Below, piece after piece: positions 52,571-61,479 of a stretch of DNA of 64,000 nucleotides. The stretch lies in NCBI GenBank assembly GCA_050300015.1, contig JBNKWZ010000021.1, forward strand, positions 62,001-126,000, written 5' to 3'. The position numbers were made by a program, and so were the translations under genes. The number at the start of each line of letters is the position of its first letter. The stretch's first letter is position 1. This stretch comes from CAYZQH01 sp050300015 (GTDB lineage Bacteria; Pseudomonadota; Gammaproteobacteria; Pseudomonadales; Cellvibrionaceae). The notes under the pieces were generated by a model. It had not been told where the DNA came from. It worked only from the letters and a program-made list of their open reading frames with translations, and searched no databases.

Positions 52571-53248
52571 TTGAGTGAACTGAGTGTGGTGGTTATGAAT
52601 CGGGCATCCGCTTTGATGGATGGACTGCTCGCAGCCCCAGAGGGCGCAGTGACACAAGCGGAGTGGTGTAAAATACAAAGGATAAAACATGAGCAAAACC
52701 GCCACACCGCGCTTTTGGGGCGCGCGGCGCTCAGGCGTCTGTTGGCCAATCGGCTCAATTGTGACCCTTTGGCGTTAACATTGCGGCGTTCGCCAACGGG
52801 AAAGCCCATACTGGACGGGCAATCGAACTGGTTTTTCAACGTTTCTCACAGTGGTGATTGTGTGTTGGTGGCCTTGTCACAGGGTGAGGCGGTAGGTGTG
52901 GATGTGGAGCAGGTGCAACACCGCGAGTCATTAGTCGCTCTCGCCCGTCGTGTAATGCATGCGAATGAGTTTGATCGTTTTAACGCGTTGAATGGGCTAG
53001 AGCAGACTTCCTTTTTTTTCCAAACTTGGGTACTGAAAGAAGCCTATGCGAAATATGACGGGCGCGGTATTCAGCTGGGCCTTGCCTCTATCGAAACGCT
53101 GCTCGCGAAGCCTCAAATTGTCAGTCGGCTGGTGAGTGCCCACTGGGTAAGCGTGGAGCCGGGTTACGTTGCGGCGCTGATTACAGCGAAGCGGGAGGCG
53201 GAGGTAAAGGTTCGGTGCTTGTCGTGGCCTCAGTTGGCGCAGGGGTAA
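52571..53248 (+). CDS. Sfp-type 4'-phosphopantetheinyl transferase
   Basis: Transfers phosphopantetheine from CoA to a serine of carrier proteins. 225 residues: NVSHSGD at ~90-96, VGVDVEQV with Asp111 and Glu113 (magnesium site), and WVLKEAYAKYDGRG with Trp153, Lys156 and Glu157. The start is TTG at 52571. The gene's last 68 bases overlap the end of the convergent MscS gene. The carrier domain at 34961-37540 is the only obvious target in the window; targets elsewhere are likely too. Confidence 0.93.
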   Translation: MSELSVVVMNRASALMDGLLAAPEGAVTQAEWCKIQRIKHEQNRHTALLGRAALRRLLANRLNCDPLALTLRRSPTGKPILDGQSNWFFNVSHSGDCVLVALSQGEAVGVDVEQVQHRESLVALARRVMHANEFDRFNALNGLEQTSFFFQTWVLKEAYAKYDGRGIQLGLASIETLLAKPQIVSRLVSAHWVSVEPGYVAALITAKREAEVKVRCLSWPQLAQG

Positions 53249-54296
53249 TGCTAGCAAGGTGTGTCAATGGTGTGGCGAGGGAAATTTTATTGTCGTTGGC
53301 CACTTTCAGTGCCACCAAGCGCATGTCCCTTCTGGTGTTAATCAATAACTCCACTTGTTTCACGTAGTAAATCAATCCCCATGACAGCGCGTGATCCCCG
53401 GTATCTAAGAGTTTTTGTTCTGTCTCAAATTTATGCTCAAAGGGGATGCCTTCACTTGCGGCTACTTGCGTGATTTCAGCAAACAGTTTTTTAACGCGTT
53501 CGGGTTTGACATCATAGCCAATATTAAAAACCAAGCATTCGCGTAGTCCCTTGGCGGATGCAAATTTGGATAGATTGTGCAGTGTAAAATCTCGAAGTTT
53601 TGCGTTTCGAATCATGATGCGGTGATTGTTGGTGAGGTTGAGAATCTCGGTGTGAAACATTTTGATTTTGTATATTAAACCTACGAACTGTCCATCCAGT
53701 TCGATCACGTCACCATCTTCAAAGATATCACTGTTTAGCAGAATCAAGCCACTAATAATGTCCGGTGCCCAGGCGCCCTGAGTTAAGGCAATCATTACGC
53801 CCAGAACGCCCAGTACTCCGCCCGCCTCAAGTAAGTCATTAAAGCCCAGCTGTTGAATGCAGGCCACTAGTGCGATACCGGTCACCAGTAAGGTGGACAG
53901 TAGGTTGAGTGCGCGTGTGCTATAGGTTTCAACGATCGTCGTTTTGCCGTTGATGGTTCTTTTTTTGCCGTAAGTGCGATACACCACGTAGTGCAATATG
54001 TAGTTGATGAGATAGGCAAAATAGATGATTACCACTATGGTAAGCCCTTTTGCAAACAGGCTATTGCTCACGTTGTGCGAAACAGTCCAGTAGTAACCAT
54101 AACCTACAATAATCGCTAAATTAATACCGCGCATTAGCGCGATGCGTAAGCTTAGAGCCTGTTCGCTATCGGGGTTAAAAATGTGTTTAACCAAAGGCTG
54201 GGCAAAAGCGATAAGACACAAGTTAATACTCAAAACCAAGTAGTCACTTAAGGAAAAAGTGGTGGCCAAGCTCTGAGCGGTATTCCAAAAATGCAT
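53181..54296 (-). CDS. MscS-family mechanosensitive channel
   Basis: A 371-residue membrane protein. Several N-terminal helices, then the pore-lining TM3 region (GGVLGVLGVMIALTQGAWAPDIISGL), the MscS beta domain (SDIFEDGDVIELDGQFVGLIYKI … NNHRIMIRNAKLRDFTLHNLS) and a cytoplasmic alpha/beta domain. GGAGG lies five bases before the ATG. It opens on membrane tension to release solutes on osmotic downshift. The C-terminus has a Pro/Thr-rich tail encoded where the gene overlaps the phosphopantetheinyl transferase gene. Confidence 0.92.
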   Translation of the reverse strand: MHFWNTAQSLATTFSLSDYLVLSINLCLIAFAQPLVKHIFNPDSEQALSLRIALMRGINLAIIVGYGYYWTVSHNVSNSLFAKGLTIVVIIYFAYLINYILHYVVYRTYGKKRTINGKTTIVETYSTRALNLLSTLLVTGIALVACIQQLGFNDLLEAGGVLGVLGVMIALTQGAWAPDIISGLILLNSDIFEDGDVIELDGQFVGLIYKIKMFHTEILNLTNNHRIMIRNAKLRDFTLHNLSKFASAKGLRECLVFNIGYDVKPERVKKLFAEITQVAASEGIPFEHKFETEQKLLDTGDHALSWGLIYYVKQVELLINTRRDMRLVALKVANDNKISLATPLTHLASITPAPTEATTSTEPLPPPPASL

Positions 54297-54520
54297 GGTG
54301 CCTCCGTAACGATACAGTGACGCAGTCAGTTGCGTTGGGCGGGTTTACTTAATTCTAAGGTAAATTCTTGAGAAAGTGAGGATGAACCTCGAAATACGAG
54401 GGGTGTCCAAGTGCTCAACTTTTGAATCTTCCCAATTTTACGAGGCGCAATTGAGCTATTCTTACCCAGAAAAGGGGCCTCCGAGCCTGTTTGCCAGTGT
54501 GTTTAAGGGTGATATCCCGT

Positions 54521-55528
54521 ATGTTTGACAAAAATGCCATAGAGGCCATTCGACGCGAAATGCCTCTGTTCAACTTGGATAAGCCCTGCAATACGTCGCT
54601 ATTGGCAGAGGTGTTTACAGAGTATTTTGAACGATATGGCTTTTTCGATGCGCTTAAGGACTTTGATGGGGACTACTATTTAGGACAGAAGCCAATGTCT
54701 TTTGGGTCGACTGAAGTGGCGGTGGTTACCCACTTTTGGCGACCGTTAGAGCCGCGTGGCACCGTGGTGGTGGTGCATGGTTTGTTCGACCATGTTGGGT
54801 TGTATCAGCCGCTGATTCGATACTTTTTAGAGCAAAACTATTCGGTTATCGCGATGGACCTGCCAGGTCATGGGTTGAGTGGCGGCGCGCCTACGCAAGT
54901 GGAGCATTTTTCGGATTACAGTGCCGTTTTAGCTGGGGTGTTAGATATGATCCCTGATGCAATGCTGGTGGGGCCTTTGTACGGGTTTGGCCAAAGCACC
55001 GGTGCTGCGGTGATTGCAGGGTTGGTATTTGAGCTGGAAAAAAAGGGAGAACCCCTGCCGTTTCACCGGCTGGTGTTTTTTGGCCCCTTGATTCGCCCAA
55101 GGCGCTGGCGGGTCGGACGTTTAACACTTCTATTGTTTGGGCGTTTCTTAAAGACAATTCATCGCGAAATGGCTGTGCAAAACAGTCACGATGAGTCTTT
55201 CCACCATTTTTTACTTCACCACGACCCCTTACAGTCAAAGCGCCTGTCGGTGTCATGGGTGAAGGCGCTGGATTTGTGGATAGAGACTTGTCAGACCGCT
55301 AAGCCACAATCGATACCGCTGTTGATCGTTCAAGGTACGGGTGATCGGGTGGTGGATTGGCGTAAAAACGTCCCTCAGTTTAAAAAAATCTTCCGCTGTC
55401 ATCAGGTGAATTTTATCGAAGGGGCTATGCATCATTTGGCCAATGAAGGCAATCCATGGCGCACGGCAATCTACGCCAGTGTGGGGCAATTCCTCAAGCA
55501 GCGAGTGGTATGTGAAGTCAAGGAGTAG
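54521..55528 (+). CDS. Alpha/beta hydrolase (serine hydrolase, lysophospholipase/S33 type)
   Basis: About 335 residues with the hydrolase core: VVVVHGLFDHVGLYQPLI (oxyanion region), AMDLPGHGLSGG, the nucleophile elbow GFGQSTGAAVIAG (Gly-Gln-Ser-Thr-Gly), an acid in QGTGDRVVDW and a C-terminal histidine in AMHHLANE. The ATG at 54521 is chosen because conservation starts there; the frame is open ten codons upstream. The substrate is unknown (lipid ester or similar). Confidence 0.88.
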   Translation: MFDKNAIEAIRREMPLFNLDKPCNTSLLAEVFTEYFERYGFFDALKDFDGDYYLGQKPMSFGSTEVAVVTHFWRPLEPRGTVVVVHGLFDHVGLYQPLIRYFLEQNYSVIAMDLPGHGLSGGAPTQVEHFSDYSAVLAGVLDMIPDAMLVGPLYGFGQSTGAAVIAGLVFELEKKGEPLPFHRLVFFGPLIRPRRWRVGRLTLLLFGRFLKTIHREMAVQNSHDESFHHFLLHHDPLQSKRLSVSWVKALDLWIETCQTAKPQSIPLLIVQGTGDRVVDWRKNVPQFKKIFRCHQVNFIEGAMHHLANEGNPWRTAIYASVGQFLKQRVVCEVKE

Positions 55529-55600
55529 GCGAGCGTCAATCCATGCGCATAGAATTTGAGATGAAGTAAGGGCCTTTACCTGCGTGGCGAAAATAAACCG

Positions 55601-55993
55601 CTAAAGCCAATCATCGGGCTCTTTGATGGCAATGGGCTTGCCCGAACGGTCGATGGTGGTGCCTGTAATAACGGCGGACAACATGCACTGGTCTTCGGGT
55701 ATTCTGTAAATGGATTGCTCAAAAACAAAACGCAATTTCCCTTTGCGGGATACCTTGGAACCTACCCAAAAGGCATCGCCACTTTTTAGCGGGCGAATGT
55801 AGGACAGCGCTGCGTGAGTCACCACCAAATTTTTCCCCTCGCTTGCCAAAGCGGAAAAATCACAGCCTCGGCTCAACAAAAACTCATGGCGTGCGTGTTC
55901 TAAATAGTTCTGGTACACGCTGTTGTTGACGATGCCCTGAAGGTCGCACTCATAATCGCGGACTTTGAATTCTAAGCGGTGTGCGTACTCCAC
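55601..55993 (-). CDS. 4HBT hotdog-fold acyl-CoA thioesterase (YbgC/FcbC type)
   Basis: A 130-residue single hotdog domain. RDYECDLQGIVNNSVYQNYLEHARHEFL contains the catalytic-type Asp and the family's Gly-x-Val-Asn-Asn turn. The start is GTG at 55993, which shares one base with the serA stop (TAGTG), so it is co-translated with serA. It should hydrolyse acyl-CoA or aryl-CoA thioesters; the exact substrate is unknown. Confidence 0.88.
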   Translation of the reverse strand: MEYAHRLEFKVRDYECDLQGIVNNSVYQNYLEHARHEFLLSRGCDFSALASEGKNLVVTHAALSYIRPLKSGDAFWVGSKVSRKGKLRFVFEQSIYRIPEDQCMLSAVITGTTIDRSGKPIAIKEPDDWL

Positions 55994-57237
55994 TAAAACA
56001 GTACTCTGCAGCGAATGGTGGCGGGAATGGTACGCAGTTGCTCTAACGCCAATTCGCTGTAATCAGAATCTACGTCGATCACCACATAACCCACGTTGTC
56101 TTTGGTTTGAAGATATTGACCAGCAATATTAATGTTATTGCTTGAGAAAATTTCGTTAATGGCCACCAGCACACCTGGAACATTATTGTGAACATGTAAC
56201 AGCCGGTGAACGTGCGTTTGCGAAGGCAGTGCCACTTCGGGGAAGTTGACGGAGCTGATGGTGGTGCCATTGTCTGAGTACTTGATCAGTTTGGTGGCCA
56301 CTTCAACACCGATATTTTCTTGTGCTTCCATGGTAGAACCCCCAATGTGGGGCGTGAGTATCACATTGTCAAACGCGCGCAATGGGTTCACAAATTCTTC
56401 GCCGTTCGCCTTGGGTTCCACCGGGAATACATCGATCGCAGCACCTGCGAGTTTGCCGCTTTCAATGTGTTCCGCCAGGGCGTCAAGATCCACCACAGTG
56501 CCGCGAGAGGCATTAATTAAGATGGCGCCCTGTTTCATTGCCGCAAGTTCTTTGGGGCCCATCAGGTTTTTGGTGCTCTCCAGTTCAGGGACATGTAGGC
56601 TCACAATGTCAGCAGTGCTTAGCAATTGCTCCAAGGTTTTACTTTGGCTGGCATTGCCCATGGGTAGTTTGCTGACGGTGTCGTAAAATATGACTCGCAT
56701 GCCTAAGCTCTCGGCCAAAACACTTACTTGCATGCCAATGGCACCGTAGCCCACAAGCCCAAGGGTTTTACCGCGAATTTCATAGGAGCCAGACGCGGAC
56801 TTCAACCACTCGCCGCGATGGCAGCCCGCGTTTCTCGCGGGAATGCCGCGCAACAACAAGATGGCTTCGGCGATCACCAACTCGGCGACACTACGGGTGT
56901 TGGAGTAGGGGGCGTTGAAGACCACAACCCCATGCGACTGCGCTGCTTTAAGGTCCACTTGATTGGTGCCAATACAAAAGCATCCCACTGCAATTAGCTT
57001 GGGTGCATTGGCAAATACTTTTGCCGTCAGCTGAGTGCGTGAGCGCAACCCCACAAAGTGGGCATCTTTTACCCTTTCAATCAGCTCATCTTCCGCTAAG
57101 GCTTTGCTGAGGTAATCAATGTTGAAGTAACCCGCGGCGTTCAGCGTATCCACAGCAGATTGATGAACCCCCTCAAACAACACAAACTTAATTTTGTCTT
57201 TTTCGAGAGAGGTTTTTTCGGGGGTTATGCGGGTCAT
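55993..57237 (-). CDS. serA: D-3-phosphoglycerate dehydrogenase
   Basis: First step of serine synthesis. 414 residues: VGLRSRTQLTAKVF, the NAD-binding GLVGYGAIGMQ, the catalytic Arg in NASRGTVVDL, Glu in the VFPVEPKANGEE segment and His in LTPHIGGSTMEAQ, then a C-terminal ACT domain (~335-414; HNNVPGVLVAINEIF) for serine feedback. Length and layout match the E. coli type. The thioesterase gene overlaps its stop by one base. Confidence 0.96.
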   Translation of the reverse strand: MTRITPEKTSLEKDKIKFVLFEGVHQSAVDTLNAAGYFNIDYLSKALAEDELIERVKDAHFVGLRSRTQLTAKVFANAPKLIAVGCFCIGTNQVDLKAAQSHGVVVFNAPYSNTRSVAELVIAEAILLLRGIPARNAGCHRGEWLKSASGSYEIRGKTLGLVGYGAIGMQVSVLAESLGMRVIFYDTVSKLPMGNASQSKTLEQLLSTADIVSLHVPELESTKNLMGPKELAAMKQGAILINASRGTVVDLDALAEHIESGKLAGAAIDVFPVEPKANGEEFVNPLRAFDNVILTPHIGGSTMEAQENIGVEVATKLIKYSDNGTTISSVNFPEVALPSQTHVHRLLHVHNNVPGVLVAINEIFSSNNINIAGQYLQTKDNVGYVVIDVDSDYSELALEQLRTIPATIRCRVLF

Positions 57238-57558
57238 GAGTTAACCTATTCGTACTTCTGGGGTGAATAATGTTGGGGGTGGCATTTTAACACACCCCTG
57301 GCTTTCATTTGAGGGGCGGCGTTCAGCTTTTTTGACGTATTGGGTAAGAATGACAATACGTGTGCCATTGATTTTACCGTCGATGTGCGCTGGGTTTTGG
57401 GCAAAGTCAGTATTGTGTAAAGTTGCGCCTCGACTGGCCACAAAACCACTGCCCTTTATATCCAGATCTTCGATGATCACTATGCCACCACCATTGTTTA
57501 GGGGGTGGCCATTGCACGCCAATGTTGGATACTGATGGTGAATTTTTCCAGCTTCAGC

Positions 57559-57654
57559 TCAGTGCTGGAGTTCGCCGTCCATATGCCGCGACTCCAGCAC
57601 CGCCTGGCTCAGCTTTCGCTTGGCTCGAGTGGATAACGCCTGGGTCTGTGTCAT
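57559..57654 (-). CDS. Possible 31-residue small protein
   Basis: The frame begins MTQTQALSTRAKRKLSQAVL and ends DGELQH, with AAGGA five bases before its ATG. It is basic and helix-prone with no membrane segment. It could be a leader, a remnant of a longer gene, or chance. The 10-base inverted repeat of this gap overlaps its end. Confidence 0.25.
   Translation of the reverse strand: MTQTQALSTRAKRKLSQAVLESRHMDGELQH
57562..57600. repeat. 10-bp perfect inverted repeat
   Basis: GTGCTGGAGT and ACTCCAGCAC are exact complements with a 19-base loop. It lies about 100 bases beyond the rpiA stop and 325 bases before the serA start (both minus). No T-run follows on either strand. Confidence 0.6.
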
Positions 57655-57703
57655 GGGTATCCTTGAGCTGTGAGGGTGTTTGTCCAGAGTGGGCTTGGGG
57701 TGG

Positions 57704-58387
57704 TCAAAGCATGGGTTGTGGAAACAGTATCCTCACACCATCGTCTTCACCCAGCAGCAAAACATCGGCGCCTCGGTGGGCAAAAAGGCCATTGGTCACC
57801 ACCCCTGGAATTTGATTGATGGACGCCTCCATTGCTTTAGGGTCATGAATCGCAAGGTCGTAAACATCGAGGATATCGCAGCCGTTGTCCGTAATGACGT
57901 CTGGGCGATGTACTGGCCGACCGCCAAGTGTCGTCAACTGTCGAGCCACGTATTCACGAGCCAGCGGAATGACCTCTACAGGGAGGGGGAAGCGTCCCAA
58001 GTGCGGGACCCATTTACTGCTGTCGGCAATACACACAAAGGTCTGCGCCACTGCCGCGACAACTTTTTCGCGTGTGAGTGCACCGCCACCGCCTTTGATC
58101 AGCTCAAGGTTGGGCGTACTTTCGTCGGCACCATCTACATAAAACCGCAATTCTGATACCTGGTTGAGGTCCACAACTCGAATGCCCAGGGCTTCCAAAC
58201 GCTCGGCACTGGCGATAGAGCTTGCCACCGCAGCTTTAAATGTATGGCGGTGATCACCGAGTAAGTCAATGAAGCAGTTCGACGTGGAGCCCGTGCCGAT
58301 GCCCAAAATGTCATCGGGTCGTATTTTCGGAAGGATATAGTCAATGGCGGCTTTGGCTACAGCACGTTTGAGTTCGTCTTGAGTCAT
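57704..58387 (-). CDS. rpiA: Ribose-5-phosphate isomerase A
   Basis: Interconverts ribose 5-phosphate and ribulose 5-phosphate. About 227 residues (E. coli 219): LGIGTGSTSNCFIDLL, the catalytic-region VDGADEST, LIKGGGGALTREKVVA and TDNGCDILDV. The ATG at 58387 starts at MTQDELKRAV as in the family; the open frame runs 32 codons further upstream. It is divergent from ilvA, a common gammaproteobacterial order. Confidence 0.96.
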   Translation of the reverse strand: MTQDELKRAVAKAAIDYILPKIRPDDILGIGTGSTSNCFIDLLGDHRHTFKAAVASSIASAERLEALGIRVVDLNQVSELRFYVDGADESTPNLELIKGGGGALTREKVVAAVAQTFVCIADSSKWVPHLGRFPLPVEVIPLAREYVARQLTTLGGRPVHRPDVITDNGCDILDVYDLAIHDPKAMEASINQIPGVVTNGLFAHRGADVLLLGEDDGVRILFPQPML

Positions 58388-58548
58388 GAAGGTCTTCGCT
58401 AGAATCTGGGCTTGCGTAAAAAGCGCGCTATTGTAGACGAATTTGGAGCCAACAGAAATGTTTGCGCGTTTGTTCGTGCACACAGGTACACTAATGACAT
58501 GGCTTCCTTTACTATGGGCCGCTATTTCAACAAACCATTAATGACCTT

Positions 58549-60066
58549 ATGCCACAGAGTTACATCAAACGCATTCTAGATGCTCGTATATACGATCTTG
58601 CCGTTGAAACTTCGTTAGACGAAGCCCCACTGTTGACTGCGCGCACCGGTAATCGTGTTTTACTCAAGCGGGAAGATTTACAGCCCGTTTTTTCGTTTAA
58701 AGTAAGAGGTGCTTACAACAAGCTACTGCAATTGACCGATGCGCAAAAAGCGCGCGGCGTGGTGGCGGCGAGCGCGGGCAATCACGCGCAAGGGTTGGCA
58801 TTGGCTGCCAAGCACCTCAATGTAAACGCTATTATTGTGATGCCGGTGACCACGCCCTCTATTAAAGTCAATGCAGTAAAACGTCATGGCGCAAAAGTGG
58901 TGTTACACGGCGATGTGTATGATGCCGCTTCTGCCTATGCGCAAAACTTGGTTGAAGAAAAAGGCATGGTTTATATTCCGCCTTACGATGACCCAGATGT
59001 CATTGCTGGGCAAGGCACTGTGGCAGTGGAGCTGTTACGCCAGCACCCAGGGAAAATTGACGCGGTGTTTGTGCCGGTGGGTGGCGGTGGGCTTTGCGCT
59101 GGCATGGCAGCCTATATCAAGTACGTTAGGCCAGATATTAAAGTTTTTGCGGTAGAGCCCGAGGATGCGGCCTGTTTAAAATTGGCCATGGAGAAGAAGC
59201 GCCGTGCCATATTGCCAGAGGTGGGTATTTTTGCCGATGGCGTTGCTGTGGCTCAGATAGGTAAGGAAACGTATCGGGTGTTGAAAGACACTATCGACGG
59301 CGTGATCACGGTCAGTACCGATGAAATCTGTGCAGCGATCAAAGACATTTTTGAGGATACACGCTCGATTGCCGAGCCCGCCGGTGCTTGTTCTCTGGCC
59401 GGCCTGAAAAAGTACGTGGACAGTCAGGGGGCTAAAAATCAAACCTTGGTGGCCATTCACAGTGGTGCCAACACCAATTTTGACCGTCTTCGCTATATCT
59501 CTGAGCGCACCGAGGTGGGCGAAGGGCGCGAAGCCGTATTGGCGGTGGTGATCCCAGAGGCGCCGGGTAGCTACAAGAAATTTTGTGCTCTGCTGGGCCG
59601 GCGCGCCATTACTGAATTTAACTATCGTTACGCAGATAATCAAAAAGCCCATATCTATGTGGGATTGCAGGTGAACCCCGACAATAATGATCGCCAAGAG
59701 TTGGTGGCCATGCTGAATGCAAAAGGCTATGAAGTGCATGACTTCACTGACAATGAGATGGCAAAGCTACATATCCGTCATATGGTGGGTGGGCATGCGC
59801 CCGGAACTCTGGCCGATGAAGTGGTGTATCGTTTTGAGTTTCCTGAAAAACCAGGTGCATTACTGACCTTCCTAACCAAATTGGCCGGGCGTTGGAATAT
59901 CTCCATGTTCCATTACCGAAATCACGGCGCGGCCTTTGGGCGGGTATTGGTGGGGTTGCAGGTGCCCAAAAAGGAGCGGCGCTCTGTAGAGCAATCTTTG
60001 AAGGAGCTGAATTATCGATTTTGCGATGAAAGCCAAAATGAGGCCTACCGATTTTTCTTAGCCTAA
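58549..60066 (+). CDS. ilvA: Threonine ammonia-lyase (biosynthetic)
   Basis: Deaminates threonine to 2-oxobutanoate, the first step of isoleucine synthesis. 505 residues: fold-type II PLP domain with the PLP lysine 51 (FSFKVRGAYNKL), GNHAQGLALAA and the glycine loop VPVGGGGLCAG, followed by two ACT-like regulatory domains (~335-415 and ~430-505; PGSYKKFCALLG and PEKPGALLTFLT) for isoleucine inhibition. Length is that of the feedback-controlled enzyme. Confidence 0.96.
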   Translation: MPQSYIKRILDARIYDLAVETSLDEAPLLTARTGNRVLLKREDLQPVFSFKVRGAYNKLLQLTDAQKARGVVAASAGNHAQGLALAAKHLNVNAIIVMPVTTPSIKVNAVKRHGAKVVLHGDVYDAASAYAQNLVEEKGMVYIPPYDDPDVIAGQGTVAVELLRQHPGKIDAVFVPVGGGGLCAGMAAYIKYVRPDIKVFAVEPEDAACLKLAMEKKRRAILPEVGIFADGVAVAQIGKETYRVLKDTIDGVITVSTDEICAAIKDIFEDTRSIAEPAGACSLAGLKKYVDSQGAKNQTLVAIHSGANTNFDRLRYISERTEVGEGREAVLAVVIPEAPGSYKKFCALLGRRAITEFNYRYADNQKAHIYVGLQVNPDNNDRQELVAMLNAKGYEVHDFTDNEMAKLHIRHMVGGHAPGTLADEVVYRFEFPEKPGALLTFLTKLAGRWNISMFHYRNHGAAFGRVLVGLQVPKKERRSVEQSLKELNYRFCDESQNEAYRFFLA

Positions 60067-60325
60067 CGTCTAACACCGTCGTTTAGAACCATTTGGAACA
60101 GATCAAAAATGAGAGGTTAGCGCTTGCTTACGTTGTGATCTGTGTCATGTAAACCGAGATTGATTTGGCAAACTGGCAAATTAGAACTAACGTGAATAAG
60201 TAGGGTGTGCGTTAATGGCAAACCTATTGTGCACTGCAATATTACCAGGTATAAAGATTGCATTTGTGAGAGCGTCGAATAAAGGCACCATAACTACATA
60301 GTGAAGAATTTGAGGTTAATTTAGA

Positions 60326-60472
60326 ATGAAAGCAGATGTCTTGACAGTTGCTGCCATCGTATTTGTAGTAGGGATGTTGGCGAGTTCATTGGGCATCACG
60401 GATGTGTTCGAGAGTGAAGTGGCGGAGCCACAAGCGGAACTTCACCAAGGCGTGATTGTTGCGCAAAAGTAA
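60326..60472 (+). CDS. Small single-span membrane protein
   Basis: A 48-residue protein: after MKADVLT comes a hydrophobic helix (VAAIVFVVGMLASSLG), then an acidic, polar tail (ITDVFESEVAEPQAELHQG). A weak GAGG lies eleven bases upstream. It lies between ilvA and the convergent cyclo-ligase gene. Too short for typical gene finding. No family recognised. Confidence 0.5.
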   Translation: MKADVLTVAAIVFVVGMLASSLGITDVFESEVAEPQAELHQGVIVAQK

Positions 60473-60512
60473 CCCGCGTCAGTAGTGCGGCAGCGATCAA
60501 CGGGCTGACGGC

Positions 60513-61088
60513 CTAAGGTTTTGCGCTTATTGCTATAAATTCTTTATCGGTGGCGATGGCATCCACCGGGATATCCCACTTCTTCGGCTCTAATTTGGCG
60601 ACTTCTTGACAATGGTGTGCAATACCGACCAGTTTTGGGGTTCTTGTACTCCGCTTACTCAAGCTTCTATCGTAATAGCCCCCCCCCATGCCCAGGCGGT
60701 TGCCGTATCGGTCAAAACCTACCAGTGGCATCAGTAAAACATCCAATCTAGATAGTGCAAGCTGCTGGCAGGTGAGTGGCTCAGGTATGCCAAATTGGTT
60801 CGTGTGCAGGCGGCTCCCCTTTGCTAGGGGTTTGAATACCAAGGTTTTATTTGCCGCCAAACAGGGCAAATAGAGGTGTTTGTGCACTGAATGTGCCCAG
60901 CGTAACAATGGTGCTAGCGACATTTCGCCGTCGCTTGCCATATAGACACCAATAAAATGGGCCTTTCGAATCCAGGGGTGACGGCACAGACGATTCAGCA
61001 GTTTTATGGCGGCAAGTGCTTGGTCGGCGCTCGAAATTGCTCGACGTTGCTGGCGGAGTTCTGTACGTAGGTATTGGCGAGTCTTCAT
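60513..61088 (-). CDS. 5-formyltetrahydrofolate cyclo-ligase
   Basis: Converts 5-formyl-THF to 5,10-methenyl-THF with ATP. 191 residues from the ATG at 61088: KTRQYLRTELRQQRRAIS at the N-terminus, then the family motif region PLVGFDRYGNRLGMGGGYYDRSL and GIAHHCQEV. It starts ten bases after the 6S RNA 3' end, the conserved ssrS-ygfA (fau) arrangement, and is likely co-transcribed with it. Confidence 0.94.
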   Translation of the reverse strand: MKTRQYLRTELRQQRRAISSADQALAAIKLLNRLCRHPWIRKAHFIGVYMASDGEMSLAPLLRWAHSVHKHLYLPCLAANKTLVFKPLAKGSRLHTNQFGIPEPLTCQQLALSRLDVLLMPLVGFDRYGNRLGMGGGYYDRSLSKRSTRTPKLVGIAHHCQEVAKLEPKKWDIPVDAIATDKEFIAISAKP

Positions 61089-61097
61089 AGGGAGATA

Positions 61098-61268
61098 AAA
61101 GCCGAGGGTGCCGCTGTCAACAAAACCTTGAACCCGATGGCCCAAGGGGGAGGGATCTGCTGTGAATTAGGCTTTCCATCAAGTGGACATGCACACATCA
61201 CACGCGAGAAGCCTCCTAAAGTGTGATTATCGGCTCAGGGATCGTTGACTGGCGAACACCCAAGGCGT
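61098..61268 (-). ncRNA. ssrS: 6S RNA
   Basis: A ~170-base RNA between zapA and the cyclo-ligase gene, where 6S RNA lies in gammaproteobacteria. On the minus strand it shows the conserved TGTTCGCCAG, GATCCCTGAGCCGATA, GCATGTCC … GGAAAGCC and GGGTTCAAGG segments of the E. coli and Pseudomonas RNAs. The ends pair (GCC-TT-GGGTG near the start against CACCC-TC-GGC at the end), and TTTTAT follows the closing stem. A TATACT -10 element lies at 61275-61280, placing the start near 61268. 6S RNA binds sigma-70 RNA polymerase and lowers growth-phase transcription. Confidence 0.93.
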
Positions 61269-61479
61269 ACTCAGAGTATAACAAATTTTGGCGCGAAAAC
61301 AGGGTTTTAATAAAGGGTTGTTGAATTCGCCGTGTCTTGCGGGTAACCAAAGGCTTGGGAGCGCTGGTAACGCGCTTCACCTTAATTTGCTCTGTCTCGC
61401 AAAAGTGATCATGTAAGAGGTGGGTTTTGAGGTGCTGCTCAGGCTTATGTCGGTGCGTGTGCCATGCAGAGGGTGGTGA
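61269..61479. promoter_or_regulatory. 6S RNA promoter and zapA-ssrS spacer
   Basis: The minus-strand -10 TATACT (61275-61280) precedes the 6S start by seven bases. The -35 is weak (CTGTTT-like). The remaining ~200 bases toward zapA show no gene. Confidence 0.6.

Larger units (their letters stand above)
57238..57703. other. Gap between serA and rpiA
   Basis: About 465 bases. Longer frames on both strands (for example 57241-57522 minus) lack ribosome-binding sites and family features. One 31-codon minus-strand frame (57559-57654, listed separately) has a good ribosome-binding site. A perfect 10-base inverted repeat GTGCTGGAGT/ACTCCAGCAC lies at 57562-57571 and 57591-57600. Confidence 0.4.

Noticed and set aside
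57241..57522. 93-codon minus-strand ORF between rpiA and serA
   Set aside because: Starts at a TTG without a ribosome-binding site; no recognisable features; a competing plus-strand frame exists.
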